This document shows, one piece after another, positions 1 to 7,411 of a stretch of DNA of 22,011 bases; position 1 is the stretch's first letter; each line of letters starts with the position of its first letter. Below the pieces are notes generated by a model. That model had not been told where the DNA came from, made no database searches, and saw only the letters and a program-made list of their open reading frames with translations. This stretch comes from DATLOJ01 sp035536315. GTDB taxonomy: Bacteria; Actinomycetota; CADDZG01; JAHWKV01. The translations under genes were made by a program, and so were the position numbers. Where the stretch lies: NCBI GenBank assembly GCA_035536315.1, contig DATLOJ010000079.1, forward strand, positions 1 to 22,011. Reading direction: 5' to 3'.

Positions 1-1
1 C

Positions 2-328
2 GCCGTTGTGTCCAACATCCCAACCTTCACTTACTTCAAGAACATGCCCATTACGGTCACGCCAGACGCCAAGCTCGATGGAGGTCTGGATGTGTTCGCG
101 ATGCGCAAGTTCACGATGCCTTACATTCCCCGTCTTCTCTGGTCCGCCTTCCACTCCGGCTCGCATGTCCGGTACAAGCATTCGGCCTACTGGACCGACC
201 TTTCAGAAATCTCGATCACGGCCGACGACGCCAGGACGTTTGCAGTTCAGGTAGACGGTGAGTATCTAGGCGAAAGGTCCGAGGTAAACGTGACCTCGGT
301 TACGGATGCAATCAAAGTTCTTACCTAA
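2..328 (+). CDS. Diacylglycerol kinase-like (YegS/DgkB/BmrU family) protein, C-terminal part only
   Basis: This is the 3' end of a gene whose start lies before the window; the frame is open from base 2. The visible 108 residues look like the C-terminal beta-sandwich half of lipid/diacylglycerol kinases. They contain the 'PDAKLDGGLDVFAMRK' stretch, which matches the family's 'PdAklDDGlLDVf' turn, then 'VQVDGEYLGE' near the end, which matches the conserved 'vqvDGE' strand. The family phosphorylates diacylglycerol or related lipids with ATP at the inner membrane face. The N-terminal nucleotide-binding half, including its GGDGT motif, is outside the window, so activity cannot be judged. The next gene's ATG overlaps the 3' end by 23 bases, suggesting co-transcription. 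Family assignment is fairly sure; the exact lipid substrate is not. Confidence 0.75.
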   Translation, partial: AVVSNIPTFTYFKNMPITVTPDAKLDGGLDVFAMRKFTMPYIPRLLWSAFHSGSHVRYKHSAYWTDLSEISITADDARTFAVQVDGEYLGERSEVNVTSVTDAIKVLT

Positions 329-1130
329 GACTCCGGCTCAGAGCCGGCTTCTGCTCATCACGCTAGCGCTGGTAGCGGTGACCATCGCAACGCTGATCGA
401 TCGCGATGTGTTCGCCGGGTTCGTAACAGCCGTCGTTCTTGTCGGGGCCGTCTATCAGTACCGCATGCAGATTCCCGTCGAGTCCCGGCTCTCCTGGCCG
501 ATTCCGGGAATAGCGGCGGCGGCTTTCCCGGCACTCGCGTCCCGATGGGGGGAGGCAGGCGTGTTCTACGCCGCAGGAATCGCGCTGCTCATCTGTGGGG
601 GGGCCGGAGTGGTCGCCGGCCTTCGGCCGGGATCGACCGTGTCTATCGCGACTGCAATCAACAACGCTTTTTATCTCGGATTCACATCCGCGTTTCTGGT
701 GATCCTGCGGTCGCAGGAAGAGGGGTTCCGGCTCGTTCTTGCGCTCCTGTTGATGGCGGCCGCCTACCTTGTTGTTTCGAGGATCGCCGGCCCCCGTGCC
801 GGTGGGCCGGCTCTTTGGGGAGAGCTCCCCTGGATAGGTGCACTTGCGGGAATCGCAGCAGCGGGCCTGGCGGGGGCCGCATCCTCGGCTTTCATCGATG
901 ACAGGTTCACGGTTCCGGCCCTTCTCCTCGTGGGGCTCGTTGCGGGTACGGGCGCCTTCGCCGGTGACCTGACTTCGCTTGTGATCCAGTCTTCGGAACC
1001 GGAGAGTGAGACCGAACCCGAAACCGCCGGGAAGGCCCAGCCGGTCATGTCTGTCCTGCTGCTTCGTGCAGGGGTCGTGCTGTTTTGCGCCCCTGCCCTC
1101 TATTACGCGTTTCGTCTCTACCTCACATAG
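306..1130 (+). CDS. Polytopic membrane protein, possibly a degenerate CdsA-like protein
   Basis: The product has 274 residues and about eight hydrophobic segments, spread over residues 16-270 with an acidic cytoplasmic-type stretch near 231-243. I do not recognise it with certainty. The C-terminal part (a 'GAFAGDLTSLVIQS' segment followed by a final helix with 'FCAPALYYAFRLYL') resembles the end of phosphatidate cytidylyltransferases (CdsA), where 'GDL.ESL.KR' is followed by a signature ending in 'DRxDS' and a last helix. The KR, KD, HGG and DRxD catalytic residues are absent. If it is related to CdsA, it is probably not a CDP-diacylglycerol synthase. Its position directly behind a lipid kinase gene, with a 23-base overlap, supports a lipid-related role. 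It could equally be an unrelated membrane protein. The start at 306 is the first ATG and has no strong ribosome-binding site. Confidence 0.6.
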   Translation: MQSKFLPKTPAQSRLLLITLALVAVTIATLIDRDVFAGFVTAVVLVGAVYQYRMQIPVESRLSWPIPGIAAAAFPALASRWGEAGVFYAAGIALLICGGAGVVAGLRPGSTVSIATAINNAFYLGFTSAFLVILRSQEEGFRLVLALLLMAAAYLVVSRIAGPRAGGPALWGELPWIGALAGIAAAGLAGAASSAFIDDRFTVPALLLVGLVAGTGAFAGDLTSLVIQSSEPESETEPETAGKAQPVMSVLLLRAGVVLFCAPALYYAFRLYLT

Positions 1131-1195
1131 ACACGGCTAGAGGTTTGGCTGCAAGGAAGAATCCCCTCATTTGACCGGCTGATACTCTGGAGCCG

Positions 1196-2368
1196 ATGCC
1201 CACCACCGAACAAGTCCGCGACGTACTGGCGACCATCAACGACCCGGAGCTTCACCGCGGGATCGTGGAGCTCGGGATGGTCAAGGGAATCGACATAAAG
1301 GGGAGCCGCGTGACGGTCGACCTTGCTCTCACGATTCCCGGCTGCCCTCTCAAGAGCTTCTTTCTAGAAGTCCTTCCCGCCCGCATCAAAGAGGAGTTCT
1401 CCGACATCTCCGACGTCCAGGTGAACCTGGGGGCCATGACCGAGGAAGAACGAAAAGCCCTCGTCGGCGGCGTAAGGGCAGGCGGCGCGCAGGAGGAGCT
1501 GACTCCGTTTGCGGGACCCGACTCACCCACGATCGTCATCGCGATCGGTAGCGGAAAAGGTGGAGTCGGAAAATCCACCACTACGGTGAACCTGGCGGCC
1601 GGGCTCGTGCAACAAGGGCACTCGGTGGGACTCATCGATGCGGATATGTACGGCTACTCGATTCCAAGAATGCTCGGCGTGACCACAAGGCCCACGATGG
1701 TCGACGAGCACCTGATCATTCCGCCGGAGGCGTATGGCTTCAAGCTGATGTCGATTGGAAGCGCGGTTCCCGACGAAGAGACTCCGTTCATCAGCCGGGG
1801 GCCGATGCTTGGAAAATACCTGCACGCATTCCTGACTCAGGTGCACTGGCAGGACCCCGAGTACTTGCTGCTCGACCTTCCTCCTGGAACCGGTGATGTG
1901 GCGATGGACATCGGGCAGCGGTTCCTTCCGGGCTCTTCGATGATCCTCGTTACGACTCCTCAGAAGGCTTCCACCAACGTTGCCGCTCGCGCAGGACTGA
2001 CCGCACAAAAACTGGGCATGCATGTTGCGGGCGTCATCGAGAACATGGCTTACGCAATTTGCGACCACTGCGGCGAGCGGACGTATCCGTTCGGAAGCGG
2101 CGGGGGAAAAGAGCTATCCGAGAAGTTCGACGTTCCCCTTCTGGGACAGATTCCGCTGGACCCGCCGATGAGGGACTTCGCCGATCATGGCAAGCCGGCG
2201 GTGGTCGAGCTTCCGGACTCTGTGTCAGCGATCGCCTTCAAGGAAACCGTTCAAAGGATCGAGAAATTGTTTCCCCCGAGACCCAAGAGGTCGGTGCGCA
2301 AGACTCTTCCTTTGATAATGACTCCCGCCAAGCCGCACACTCACGGCCCTAACGGTCATACCCACTAG
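1196..2368 (+). CDS. mrp: Mrp/ApbC/NBP35-type iron-sulfur cluster carrier ATPase
   Basis: The 390-residue product binds and transfers Fe-S clusters to apoproteins in the cytosol, using a P-loop ATPase fold. Residues 1-95 form an N-terminal MIP18/DUF59 domain with Cys50 in 'PGC'. The deviant Walker A 'KGGVGKST' is at 121-128. Further MinD-like motifs follow: 'LIDADMYGYSIPRMLG' around 146-161 and 'DLPPGTGD' at 227-234. The cluster-bridging CxxC is Cys289/Cys292, in 'ICDHCG'. Domain order and length match bacterial Mrp. The C-terminus is His-rich ('HTHGPNGHTH'), which may bind metal. The ATG at 1196 fits the family N-terminus. Only 21 bases separate it from the cobalamin adenosyltransferase gene, so the two are probably co-transcribed. 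The assignment is secure; client proteins are unknown. Confidence 0.95.
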   Translation: MPTTEQVRDVLATINDPELHRGIVELGMVKGIDIKGSRVTVDLALTIPGCPLKSFFLEVLPARIKEEFSDISDVQVNLGAMTEEERKALVGGVRAGGAQEELTPFAGPDSPTIVIAIGSGKGGVGKSTTTVNLAAGLVQQGHSVGLIDADMYGYSIPRMLGVTTRPTMVDEHLIIPPEAYGFKLMSIGSAVPDEETPFISRGPMLGKYLHAFLTQVHWQDPEYLLLDLPPGTGDVAMDIGQRFLPGSSMILVTTPQKASTNVAARAGLTAQKLGMHVAGVIENMAYAICDHCGERTYPFGSGGGKELSEKFDVPLLGQIPLDPPMRDFADHGKPAVVELPDSVSAIAFKETVQRIEKLFPPRPKRSVRKTLPLIMTPAKPHTHGPNGHTH

Positions 2369-2389
2369 CTTCTAGCGGCGGCGGCTCGA

Positions 2390-2950
2390 GTGAAGATCTA
2401 TACCAAGACCGGAGACGATGGTTCTACCGGCCTTCTTTACGGGGGCCGGATCGACAAGGACGATCTTCGAACCCAGGCTTACGGAACCACCGATGAGGCG
2501 GTTGCCGTGCTCGGACTTGCCAGGGCTCTTGGACCCGCCGCCAAGTCGCTTGGCCCCCTTCTTCTTACGGTGCAGCGCGACCTTTTCGTTTTGGGTGCAG
2601 AGCTTGCGACCGCCGCGGAGAACGCATCCAAGCTCACGGCCGGAGTTTCCAAAGTCACCGAGGACATGATCGCCAGGCTCGAAACCGAGATCGATCGCAT
2701 GACCGACGAGGCGCCTTTGCCCGACCACTTCATCGTCCCGGGGGAGACGGCGGTTGGGGCAACCATCGACGTGGCACGTTCAGTCGTCCGCAGGGCCGAA
2801 AGACTCGTGGTCACGTTGGTCAAGAGCTCCGCCCTTTCAGACGATCTTTGCCTGCGGTACCTCAACAGGCTTTCCGACTTTCTGTTCACCGCTGCCCGGT
2901 TCGAAGAGACCGCAGCCGGCACAGTTGCACCCGCCAGCCGGGAGACTTAG
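2390..2950 (+). CDS. PduO-type ATP:cob(I)alamin adenosyltransferase
   Basis: The 186-residue protein transfers the adenosyl group of ATP to cob(I)alamin, giving the coenzyme form of vitamin B12. The N-terminus carries the family's ATP-binding signature 'YTKTGDDGSTGLLYGGR' (residues 4-20), then 'YGTTDEAVAVLG' (31-42), which corresponds to the usual 'YGtvDElnS.lG'. The C-terminal helices contain 'VVRRAERLVV' and 'YLNRLSDFLFTAAR', the conserved trimer-interface and cobalamin-site regions. Length is typical for a stand-alone PduO domain. The start is GTG at 2390. The gene follows mrp by 21 bases. No B12-dependent enzyme gene is in the window, so its client (for example methylmalonyl-CoA mutase) must lie elsewhere. 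Confidence 0.93.
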   Translation: MKIYTKTGDDGSTGLLYGGRIDKDDLRTQAYGTTDEAVAVLGLARALGPAAKSLGPLLLTVQRDLFVLGAELATAAENASKLTAGVSKVTEDMIARLETEIDRMTDEAPLPDHFIVPGETAVGATIDVARSVVRRAERLVVTLVKSSALSDDLCLRYLNRLSDFLFTAARFEETAAGTVAPASRET

Positions 2951-2994
2951 TCCTCCACTAACGCGCGAAGATATTCGGCTGCAAATCCGCTTTG

Positions 2995-3318
2995 ATGCGA
3001 GTTCGCGGTGGGAGTATCCGGCGCGTGGAGCGCTCGCCTGGTGGCTGGGCTAAAGATCCTTTCGGAGAGGAATACCTCCCGAGGAAGACCCGCCGGACCC
3101 CAGGCCCCTTTTTCGATCTCGACGAAGACGATTTTCCCGCCGAAGCCGGATGGATCACTGGAACGGCTATGTGCGAGATGTTTGCGCTCCAGCTCCTCAT
3201 GGCAGCCGGGTCTCCATACTGCCCGCGATGTGAGAGCTGGATGTTCACCTACGGAGAGCTTCACTTCTGCTCACACGGGTGTCCCGAGAACATGCGATCG
3301 ACGAGGGCCTCCGACTAG
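2995..3318 (+). CDS. Small hypothetical protein with a C-terminal zinc ribbon
   Basis: This 107-residue ORF (ATG at 2995; a TTG one codon upstream is possible) occupies most of the gap between the adenosyltransferase and acyl-CoA dehydrogenase genes. The N-terminal half is basic and low in recognisable motifs. The C-terminal third has 'YCPRCESWMFTYGELHFCSHGC', with CxxC and CxxxC pairs spaced like a small zinc ribbon. I do not recognise a family. No clear ribosome-binding site precedes the ATG, so the true start may lie further in. The overlapping minus-strand frames have no motif and look like shadows. The cysteine pattern is the main reason to think the gene is real. Confidence 0.5.
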   Translation: MRVRGGSIRRVERSPGGWAKDPFGEEYLPRKTRRTPGPFFDLDEDDFPAEAGWITGTAMCEMFALQLLMAAGSPYCPRCESWMFTYGELHFCSHGCPENMRSTRASD

Positions 3319-3359
3319 CGTCACCTGACAGGGCGCGCTCACCTCGCGGTCCCTCGTCC

Positions 3360-3365
3360 TAGACT
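3360..3365 (+). promoter_or_regulatory. Possible -10 box for a leaderless acyl-CoA dehydrogenase transcript
   Basis: TAGACT fits the TANNNT form of actinobacterial -10 elements. It ends 8 bases before the ATG at 3374, which would place the transcript start at or next to the start codon. There is no recognisable Shine-Dalgarno sequence before that ATG. Leaderless mRNAs are common in Actinobacteria. No -35 box is visible, so this is a weak call. Confidence 0.3.
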
Positions 3366-3373
3366 TCAGGGCC

Positions 3374-4519
3374 ATGCCCGTCACGTTCTTCACGGAAGAG
3401 CACGAACTGCTTCGAAAAGCCGTTCGGCGCTTCGCTCAGGAAGAGCTTGCTCCTCATGCCGAGGAGTGGGAAGCGCAAGGGGATTTTCCGAACTGGGTCT
3501 TCACGCGCGCCGGTGAGCTCGGACTTCTGGGCCTTACCTACCCCGCGCAGTATGGAGGGCAGGACGCCGACTACTTTGCGACGATCGTTTTCGGCGAGGA
3601 GATCGGCCGTTGTGCCAGCGGAGGTATCGCCATGGCGCTGGCAGTCCAGACCGACATGGCGACCGCCCCGGTGAACAAGTTCGGAACCGACGAGCAGAAG
3701 AGACGCTACCTGGCCCCCTCGATCTCGGGAGACAAGATCGCTTGCCTCGGCATATCCGAGCCCAATGCAGGATCGGACGTGATGAACATCGAAACAACGG
3801 CTACCTGGAACGGTGATGGGTGGGTCGTCAACGGCAGGAAGATCTTCATCACGAATGGCTATAGAGCCCACTACATGGTCCTTGTTGCCAAGACGAAGCG
3901 CGATGGCCAGGTGACAGGCCACTCCCTGTTCATAGTGGACACCGACACCCCGGGATTCGTCCGAACGCGAAAGCTGGACAAGGTTGGGATGCGCACCTCC
4001 GACACCGCCGAGATTGCATTCGAGGACATGCACATTCCGCCGGACGCACTCCTGGGGCAGGAGGGCGAGGGCTTCAAGCACATCATGTGGGAGCTTCAAG
4101 GGGAGCGTTTGATCGGTGCGATTGCAGCGGCATCTGGGGCCGAACGTATGCTCGAAGGAGCGATCGCTTACGCAAAGGAGCGACAAGCATTCGGCCGGCC
4201 GATTGGCAAGTTCCAAGCCCTGCGCCACAAGCTGGCCGACATGGCAACAAAAGTGACGGCGGTCAAGGAGCTCATTTACTACACGGCCCATCGATGGAAC
4301 AGCGGCGAGTACGTCGTGCGCGAGATTTCAATGGCGAAGCTTCTTTCAGGAAAGATCGCATTCGAGGTAGCCGATGGATGCCTCCAGGTGTTCGGGGGGT
4401 TCGGGTACTCGATGGAGGCCCCCATACAGCGCGGGTGGCGAGACACCCGACTCAACCGAATTGGAGGCGGCACCGACGAAGTCATGCGCGAGGTAATCGG
4501 AAAGCTCGAAGGTTTGTAA
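3374..4519 (+). CDS. Acyl-CoA dehydrogenase (helix-G catalytic glutamate type), first of a pair
   Basis: The 381-residue flavoprotein oxidises an acyl-CoA to the trans-2-enoyl-CoA, passing electrons to ETF. The three acyl-CoA dehydrogenase domains are in order: an N-terminal helical domain, a middle beta domain with 'GISEPNAGSD' (126-135) and 'ITNG' (159-162), and a C-terminal four-helix domain with 'ERQAFGRPIGKFQ'. The position of the catalytic Glu of medium- and short-chain enzymes reads 'IGGGTDEV', with Gly where they have Glu. A Glu occurs instead at 244, before Arg245 in 'QGERL'. That is where isovaleryl-CoA and long-chain acyl-CoA dehydrogenases carry their base. The substrate is therefore likely branched or long-chain, but this cannot be fixed by eye. 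Its stop overlaps the next start by one base (TAATG). Confidence 0.93.
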   Translation: MPVTFFTEEHELLRKAVRRFAQEELAPHAEEWEAQGDFPNWVFTRAGELGLLGLTYPAQYGGQDADYFATIVFGEEIGRCASGGIAMALAVQTDMATAPVNKFGTDEQKRRYLAPSISGDKIACLGISEPNAGSDVMNIETTATWNGDGWVVNGRKIFITNGYRAHYMVLVAKTKRDGQVTGHSLFIVDTDTPGFVRTRKLDKVGMRTSDTAEIAFEDMHIPPDALLGQEGEGFKHIMWELQGERLIGAIAAASGAERMLEGAIAYAKERQAFGRPIGKFQALRHKLADMATKVTAVKELIYYTAHRWNSGEYVVREISMAKLLSGKIAFEVADGCLQVFGGFGYSMEAPIQRGWRDTRLNRIGGGTDEVMREVIGKLEGL

Positions 4520-5724
4520 TGCACCTCACCAACCCCCCGTACGAGGTTGCTTTTCCCGACAACTTCGAGCCGGCGGAGACCCCTTACGAGCTCTTTACCG
4601 AGGAGCACCACTCGCTTCGCAAGATGGTCAAGGTCTTCGTCGAAAAGGAACTCGCCCCTCACGCGATCCAGTGGGAAGGGCAGGAGGATTTTCCGCGGGA
4701 GACCTTTAGAAGGCTGGGCGAGCTGGGCCTTAACGGGATGAAGTTCCCCGAGGCATACGGGGGAACGGGGCCGGACTACGTTGCCGAGGCCGTAGTCATC
4801 GAGGAGCTCACCGGCATTGGTTCGGGCGGCGTTGCCGCCGACCTCGGCGCTCACCGCGACCTTGCGTGTCTCTACGTTCACAACTTCGGCAACGACGAGC
4901 AACGCAAGAAGTGGCTGAAGCCGGGAATCTCCGGACAGTTGCTGGGTGCACTTGCCGTCACGGAGCCGGGGGCCGGCTCGGACGTCGCAGGGATCGAAAC
5001 CCGAGCAGTGCCGGACGGGGGCGATTACATCCTGAACGGCTCGAAGGTTTTCATCACCAACGGGAGCTGGTGCGATTTCGTCGTCGTCGCGGCCAAAACA
5101 TCTTCCGAGGAGGGGCACGGGGGCATCAGCTTGATTGTTGTGGAGAAGGGCACTGTTGGGTTCGAGCAGCGCCGTATGCGGATGCTTGGCTGGCGAACAT
5201 CGCACACCGGTGAGCTTTCATTTCAGGACTGCAGGGTTCCAAAGGCAAACCGTCTTGGAGAAGAGGAAGGGCGCGGCTTCTACCAAATCATGCAGAACTT
5301 TCAGTGGGAGCGGCTGTCGATGGCCCTCGCGCAGGTGGCGGGCGCGGCCCGAATTTACGAGATGGCCCGTAAGTACGCGCTTGAGCGGAAGGCCTTCGGA
5401 AGGGAGATCGGACACTTCCAGGTCTGGCGGCACAGATTCGCGGATATGGCCTCAGAGATAGAGATGGCAAGAGCCCTGACCTATCACGCGCTTCGGATGT
5501 TCGTTCACGGCATCCCGTGCATAGCCGAGGTCAGTATGGCGAAGGACCTGTCCGCCGATATCGCCTTCAAAGTTGCCGACGAGTGCGTCCAGGTTCACGG
5601 CGGATACGGTTACATGATGGAGTTTCCGGCTCAGCGCGCCTGGCGGGATACACGTCTCGGGCCGATCGGCGGGGGCACTTCCGAAATAATGAAGGAGATC
5701 ATCGGCAAGTCACTCGGACTATAG
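4519..5724 (+). CDS. Acyl-CoA dehydrogenase, second of a pair
   Basis: The 401-residue paralogue of the preceding gene starts at the ATG inside the upstream stop (TAATG). The open frame runs 432 bases further upstream, but that part is antisense-like sequence within the first dehydrogenase gene. It shows 'AVTEPGAGSD' (146-155), 'FITNGSW' (178-184), 'ALERKAFGREIGHFQ' and 'QVHGGYGYMMEFP'. As in its neighbour, the YEGT-type Glu is absent ('IGGGTSEI') and a Glu sits before Arg in helix G (Glu264-Arg265 in 'QWERL'). The two copies are clearly diverged and this one has about 20 extra N-terminal residues. They probably act on different substrates or as a heteromer. FAD-dependent, cytosolic; substrate unknown. 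Confidence 0.93.
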   Translation: MHLTNPPYEVAFPDNFEPAETPYELFTEEHHSLRKMVKVFVEKELAPHAIQWEGQEDFPRETFRRLGELGLNGMKFPEAYGGTGPDYVAEAVVIEELTGIGSGGVAADLGAHRDLACLYVHNFGNDEQRKKWLKPGISGQLLGALAVTEPGAGSDVAGIETRAVPDGGDYILNGSKVFITNGSWCDFVVVAAKTSSEEGHGGISLIVVEKGTVGFEQRRMRMLGWRTSHTGELSFQDCRVPKANRLGEEEGRGFYQIMQNFQWERLSMALAQVAGAARIYEMARKYALERKAFGREIGHFQVWRHRFADMASEIEMARALTYHALRMFVHGIPCIAEVSMAKDLSADIAFKVADECVQVHGGYGYMMEFPAQRAWRDTRLGPIGGGTSEIMKEIIGKSLGL

Positions 5725-5726
5725 GG

Positions 5727-5733
5727 AAGGGGA
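5727..5733 (+). promoter_or_regulatory. Ribosome-binding site that sets the Band 7 start
   Basis: AAGGGGA lies 5 bases before the GTG at 5739 and begins 3 bases after the stop of the acyl-CoA dehydrogenase. It supports 5739 as the start rather than any codon inside the upstream gene, where the frame stays open. Confidence 0.6.
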
Positions 5734-5738
5734 TCAGC

Positions 5739-6737
5739 GTGGTTGAGGGTACCGGCGGCAATCAGAACAACGACAACGAGAACCGCAAGCGCAGGAAGCT
5801 CGCCCAGCTCCATGCGGCGGGAGGTGCAAGAAGGTTCGCGGCGTGGGGGATCGGAACGGCCGCCACGGTCATCGGAATCATCCTTCTGATTCTGCTTCTC
5901 AACAGCGTGAAGAAGACTCCGCGGGAGTACATAGGCATCTCCTACGGTGGCGGCCCTATAGAAGGCGCGCACTTTCAAAGGATCAAACAACCGGGAAGCA
6001 ATCTGTTCGTCAACGGGTTTGCCGACCGGCTTTATCTGTACCCGGTGACGCAGAGGAACTACATCATCTCCGTACGTCAGGACGAGGGAGATGTCGTCGG
6101 TGAGGACTTCATTGTGGCCCCTTCCAAGGACCGCATCCCCGTTCAGTTCCAGATGGCTACGTACTTCAAGCTCAACACCGACAAGCTACGGAAGTTCCAC
6201 GAGCAGATCGGGCTCAAGTACGAAGCTTGGACCGACCCGGGTTGGATACGGATGCTGAACGACTCATTCCGCCAGCAGATCGAGTTCGCCGTTCAAAAGG
6301 AGTCCCGCAAGTACGACGTGGCCGACATCTACGCCAACGCGGAGGTTCTGGAGACGATCCAGGGGGAGGTCGGCGGGGTTCTCAAAGAGAACGTGGCGAA
6401 CATCCTTGGCGACGAGTACTTTTGCGGCCCCACCTTCGAGCAGGGGACCGGCTGTCCAGAGTTCACATTCGTCATCAAGCACATCGACATCCCGGATGGC
6501 GTTCGCTCGGCCTTCGAGTCCAACAGAACCTCGGAGATTCAGGTTGTGACCAAGCAGAACGAAATTCGTCAGAGGGAAGCCGAAGCGGAAGCGATCAGGA
6601 AGCTGAACGAGGCCCTCACGACAGCGGGAGACAACTACGTTCTGCTGAAAGCAATCGAGGCCGGAAAGATCGAGTTCTGGGTCATTCCTCACGGGGGGAA
6701 CTTCACACTGCAAACGCCCGAGAGGCGGGCGCCTTAG
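5739..6737 (+). CDS. Band 7/SPFH (prohibitin-like) membrane-anchored protein
   Basis: The 332-residue product begins with a polar, Asn/Arg/Lys-rich stretch (1-33), then one transmembrane helix (about 34-55), then an SPFH-like domain of roughly 170 residues. A helical C-terminal region (from about 265) is rich in charged residues ('EAEAEAIRKLNEAL'), like the coiled coil of prohibitin/flotillin relatives. Such proteins oligomerise as membrane scaffolds or regulate membrane proteases. No NfeD or FtsH partner lies nearby. The GTG start lies 14 bases after the dehydrogenase stop and has its own ribosome-binding site, so it may be the last gene of that operon. The gene ends one base before the stop of the convergent DtxR-family gene, with no obvious terminator between them. 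Confidence 0.8.
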   Translation: MVEGTGGNQNNDNENRKRRKLAQLHAAGGARRFAAWGIGTAATVIGIILLILLLNSVKKTPREYIGISYGGGPIEGAHFQRIKQPGSNLFVNGFADRLYLYPVTQRNYIISVRQDEGDVVGEDFIVAPSKDRIPVQFQMATYFKLNTDKLRKFHEQIGLKYEAWTDPGWIRMLNDSFRQQIEFAVQKESRKYDVADIYANAEVLETIQGEVGGVLKENVANILGDEYFCGPTFEQGTGCPEFTFVIKHIDIPDGVRSAFESNRTSEIQVVTKQNEIRQREAEAEAIRKLNEALTTAGDNYVLLKAIEAGKIEFWVIPHGGNFTLQTPERRAP

Positions 6738-6738
6738 T

Positions 6739-7407
6739 TCAAACGGCCCGGCCGTGAATTAGCTCGGCATCCTCCGGACTGCAGACTCGCACCAACGCGG
6801 CAACTTCGCGGCCGATCGACACTCGGCCCGCGCTCGTCTCGATGGTAAACGGGCCCCCGAACGGCGCCGCATCGATCACCTTGATCAACGCGCCAGGACT
6901 CATCCCGGTTTCGTGAAGAAACCCGGGTAGCTCTCCGCTCACTTCCGAAACTTGTGCCACAGCTACGGCGTCGCCGACGACCTCATCATTCAAGGCCCGC
7001 AGCTCACGCGGATCAACGGGGCATATGGGGAGTCCGTGGGGGCAGTACTCGGGAAACCCAAGGGTTTGAGCCAGACGCTCCTCAACCCGGGCAGATACGG
7101 CGTGCTCGAGCCTGTGGGCCTCCTCATGGACCTCATGCCACGGCATTCCCAGAATGCTTGTCAGGAGCCGCTCGACAAGGCGGTGCCTCCTCAAGTTTCG
7201 GGTGGCCTGGACACGTCCGTCCGCTGTTAAGAGAACCGACCCGTCTTTGGTGCGCTCCACGTAGCCTTCCGCCGACAGCCGCTTCAGCATCTCGCTGGCC
7301 GAAGGAAGCGACACATGCAGGGTTCGAGCCAAGACCGTCGCCGTGCAACGAGTTGCGTCCTCTTCGAGGCGCTTGACCTGCCCGAGGTAGTCCTCGACCC
7401 CGCGCAC
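6739..7407 (-). CDS. DtxR/MntR-family metal-dependent transcriptional regulator
   Basis: The 222-residue protein has an N-terminal winged helix (1-65, with 'SLPSASEMLKRLSAEGYV' as recognition region), a dimerisation/metal domain (70-130, 'RRHRLVERLL' and 'HEVHEEAHRLEHAVS'), and a C-terminal SH3-like/FeoA domain. Aligned by eye to DtxR, the ancillary-site ligands are His75, Glu79 and His94. The primary-site Glu101 and His102 are also kept. The residue equal to DtxR Cys102 (Glu in MntR) is His98. Asp6 matches MntR Asp8 rather than DtxR Met10, while MntR Glu11 is Gly. Metal preference (Fe or Mn) is therefore unclear. GTG start at 7407, four bases after the pseudo-GTPase stop, so it is probably the last gene of that operon. 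Expected role: metal-activated repressor of metal uptake genes. Confidence 0.88.
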   Translation of the reverse strand: MRGVEDYLGQVKRLEEDATRCTATVLARTLHVSLPSASEMLKRLSAEGYVERTKDGSVLLTADGRVQATRNLRRHRLVERLLTSILGMPWHEVHEEAHRLEHAVSARVEERLAQTLGFPEYCPHGLPICPVDPRELRALNDEVVGDAVAVAQVSEVSGELPGFLHETGMSPGALIKVIDAAPFGGPFTIETSAGRVSIGREVAALVRVCSPEDAELIHGRAV

Positions 7408-7411
7408 TCCC

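Noticed and set aside
3359..4291. Long minus-strand open frame opposite the first acyl-CoA dehydrogenase (310 codons)
   Set aside because: It is antisense to a gene with full family motifs, and its translation shows no domain. It is a codon-bias shadow in G+C-rich DNA.
4087..4518. Upstream extension of the second acyl-CoA dehydrogenase frame
   Set aside because: It overlaps the first dehydrogenase gene out of frame and adds no domain. The ATG in TAATG at 4519 fits the family N-terminus.
4279..5205. Long minus-strand open frame opposite the second acyl-CoA dehydrogenase
   Set aside because: Same reason: antisense to a clearly coding gene, with no recognisable motif.
5554..5561. GCCGATAT resembling a SigD/FliA -10 box
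   Set aside because: It lies inside the acyl-CoA dehydrogenase coding sequence, with no TAAA-like -35 upstream and no gene starting nearby in a fitting position.
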